From Muribaculaceae bacterium (GTDB lineage Bacteria; Bacteroidota; Bacteroidia; Bacteroidales; Muribaculaceae): 64,000 bases of DNA. The position numbers and the translations under genes were made by a program. The DNA is taken from positions 1-64,000 of the forward strand of contig CAJSYI010000009.1 of assembly GCA_910573745.1 (NCBI GenBank), read 5' to 3'. This document shows positions 62,283-64,000 of the stretch, in pieces. The notes under the pieces are model-generated. The model was not told where the DNA came from. It searched no databases and saw only the letters and a list, made by a program, of their open reading frames with translations. The stretch's first letter is position 1. Each line of letters begins with the position of its first letter.

Positions 62283-64000
62283 TCAGACAGGGTCAGCTGG
62301 CTTGAACTGATGCTTCACGCCCTCCACGACATTGAGCATATAGTCACCGAGCTTCTCGGCCTCTCCGATAAGATCCATGAAGAAGATTCCCTCCTGATAG
62401 TCATATTTCTTGCTGTTGATGTTGAATATGTTGTCATCGCGCAGACGGTTGCGCAGATTGTTGATTTCACGCTCCTTGTTGTAGGCCGTTACGATTTTAG
62501 AGCCTTCGGGCGTCTCCATCTCGCGCAGTATGCCGAGCATATTCTCCATTGCTCCGTCCACCATCTGATACATCGTGTCGATTTCCTTCAACACGGGAGC
62601 CTCTAAATCCACATGGTTGCGGTTTTTGCGGGCAAGAGTCTTGGCCACGTTGAAACATCCGTCGGCTATCGATTCTATCTCGCTGATTATGCGGAGCATG
62701 CCCGATATGCGCATCTTGGACTCCGGACTAAGGCGGCCCTCGGCCACATGGTTGAGGTAATTGCCGATCTCTATTTCCATCCGGTCTGAAATCTCCTCAT
62801 ACTTCTCGATGCGGTTGTAGGTTGAAGTATATTTCTCATCCTTCTCTTTGAGATGGATGAGGTCGCGGGCCATTCCGAGCATCCTGTGGACACGCTCGCC
62901 ATAGACGACAATCTCCTTCTGAGCCTGGGCTATGTTGAGCTCTGAGGCCGAAAGCATTCCCCTTCCGATGTATTTCAGCGAGAACTCCTCCTCCATATCC
63001 TTATGGCGCGTAGGCATTATCCAGCACACGGCCTTGACATAAAGGTCGGTGAACCATATCATTATAAGGAGATTGAACGTATTGAACACCGTAGGGAACA
63101 TGGCAAGGCCGAAAGCCACCGCAGCCTGAGCCTTCGAGGTGAGCCCACCGGCGGGATTCAGAAGCGTGCTGTCGGCCATTCCGGCCTCCTGCGCGGCATC
63201 TATGGAGAGAGGGTTGAGGCCCTGACAGATGCCGGTGATGTCGGCCACAAGCGCAGTAAACGGATGGAACACGCAAAGCACTATCACAGAGCCGATCACA
63301 TTGAACAGCACATGCCCCATGGCTGCGCGTTTCGCGGCAAGATTGCCGCTGAGCGAAGCAAGCACCGGAGTTATGGTGGTGCCTATGTTGCCGCCGAGGA
63401 TTATGGCACATCCCAGCTCAAACGAAATCCAGCTCTGGGAACACATGATAAGCGTTATGGCAAACGTGGCCGCTGAGCTTTGAGCCACCATCGTAAGCAC
63501 CAACCCTATGCAGAAGAAAATCAGCACAGACCCGAAACCGAGCGACGTGTATCCCGACATGAACTTGAGCATCTCAGGATTCTCCTGGAGGTTAGGCACA
63601 TACTGGCTTATGAGGTCAAGCCCCATGAACAGGAAGCAGAATCCTATGAGGAACTCTCCCATGCTCTTGTAGGCACTTTTCTTCATGAAGAGCATCGGCA
63701 CTCCAACGGCCAGGAGCAGTATGCTGTAGTCTGATATGTTGACCTCGAACGAGAAAGCCGAGATTATCCACGTAGTGAACGTGGTGCCGACGTTGGCCCC
63801 GAAAATGACAGCCATTGACTGCGCCATGGACATGAGTCCGGCGTTCACGAAGCTGACCACCATCACCGTAGAGGCACTGGAACTCTGTATCAAGGCCGTA
63901 ATCAAAACACCGGTGATTACACCCGTAACGCGGTTCTTTGTCATCACGCCGAGAATCGTGCGCAGGCGGTCGCCGGCCACTTTCTGCAAACCTTCACTCA
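62283..64000 (-). CDS. Na/Pi cotransporter family protein, 5' end outside the window
   Basis: The visible 572-codon part holds the membrane half with the duplicated QSSSA signatures (ALIQSSSASTVMVVSFVNAG and VAQSSAATFAITLIM) and a C-terminal PhoU-like helical half (about the last 230 residues). This matches NptA-type Na+/phosphate cotransporters of Bacteroidota. The N-terminus, including the first membrane segments, lies beyond position 64000. It is not near the phosphate block at 10.8-20.6 kb and has no Pho-box-like array in view because its promoter is outside. Confidence 0.85.
   Translation of the reverse strand, partial: SEGLQKVAGDRLRTILGVMTKNRVTGVITGVLITALIQSSSASTVMVVSFVNAGLMSMAQSMAVIFGANVGTTFTTWIISAFSFEVNISDYSILLLAVGVPMLFMKKSAYKSMGEFLIGFCFLFMGLDLISQYVPNLQENPEMLKFMSGYTSLGFGSVLIFFCIGLVLTMVAQSSAATFAITLIMCSQSWISFELGCAIILGGNIGTTITPVLASLSGNLAAKRAAMGHVLFNVIGSVIVLCVFHPFTALVADITGICQGLNPLSIDAAQEAGMADSTLLNPAGGLTSKAQAAVAFGLAMFPTVFNTFNLLIMIWFTDLYVKAVCWIMPTRHKDMEEEFSLKYIGRGMLSASELNIAQAQKEIVVYGERVHRMLGMARDLIHLKEKDEKYTSTYNRIEKYEEISDRMEIEIGNYLNHVAEGRLSPESKMRISGMLRIISEIESIADGCFNVAKTLARKNRNHVDLEAPVLKEIDTMYQMVDGAMENMLGILREMETPEGSKIVTAYNKEREINNLRNRLRDDNIFNINSKKYDYQEGIFFMDLIGEAEKLGDYMLNVVEGVKHQFKPADPV

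Noticed and set aside
1-64000. CRISPR array, tRNA or rRNA genes
   Set aside because: No regularly spaced direct repeats of the needed length and no cloverleaf or rRNA-like sequence were noticed on either strand.

Overview
The window reads as a Bacteroidota chromosome of the order Bacteroidales, most likely a gut Muribaculaceae-type organism. Supporting signs are many promoters with the Bacteroidota -7 box TAnnTTTG (often with a TTG about 19-21 bases upstream), several secreted proteins with type IX secretion (T9SS) type A C-termini, two membrane-anchored TPR/helix-turn-helix regulators (one DUF6377-like), and PcfJ/PcfK proteins of Bacteroidales conjugative elements. The family-level placement is inference. 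I see no tRNA, rRNA or CRISPR array.

Layout. (1) 1-10.7 kb is accessory DNA: an IS982-family insertion sequence (154-3212) that itself carries a group II intron in the opposite direction (about 1210-3124, maturase broken by a stop codon), then PcfJ, PcfK and a small membrane protein of a conjugative element, a strongly hairpin-rich 0.6 kb stretch, a Schlafen/AlbA-type ATPase, a two-gene drug-resistance operon (MATE exporter and Vat-like acetyltransferase) behind a long structured leader, and a decayed response-regulator fragment. (2) 10.8-20.7 kb is a phosphate-acquisition block: secreted phosphatase and TonB receptor on one strand; on the other a PhoB/PhoR-like two-component pair overlapping methylglyoxal synthase, then a PiT phosphate transporter with a PhoU-like tail and a PhoU-like small protein. 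Three promoters here share the same array of 11-bp-spaced hexamers placed 10 bases before the -7 box, a candidate Pho box. The block ends at a truncated secreted-protein gene fused to an IS66 remnant. (3) 21-44.8 kb is mostly core: regulators, M16 peptidase, dusB, a flippase, psd-pssA phospholipid genes with DUF4834, HAD phosphatase, histidine kinase and acyltransferase, lpxB, birA, tsaE and carboxynorspermidine synthase. (4) 45.1-58.5 kb is a run of seven large secreted proteins, six with T9SS-like C-terminal sorting regions, partly co-transcribed and otherwise separated by strong perfect hairpins. (5) 58.6-64 kb holds a small secreted ORF, a MITE, an acyltransferase, a possible small RNA, yraN, manC and a partial Na/Pi cotransporter.

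Items most worth following up are the shared Pho-box architecture, a two-copy family of roughly 70-nt promoter-to-terminator units (31072-31155 and 60513-60596) that look like small RNAs, a free-standing candidate ncRNA at 23976-24201, the hairpin array at 5109-5720, and a six-codon leader ORF in the resistance operon. All are pattern readings from the sequence alone; no database search was run.
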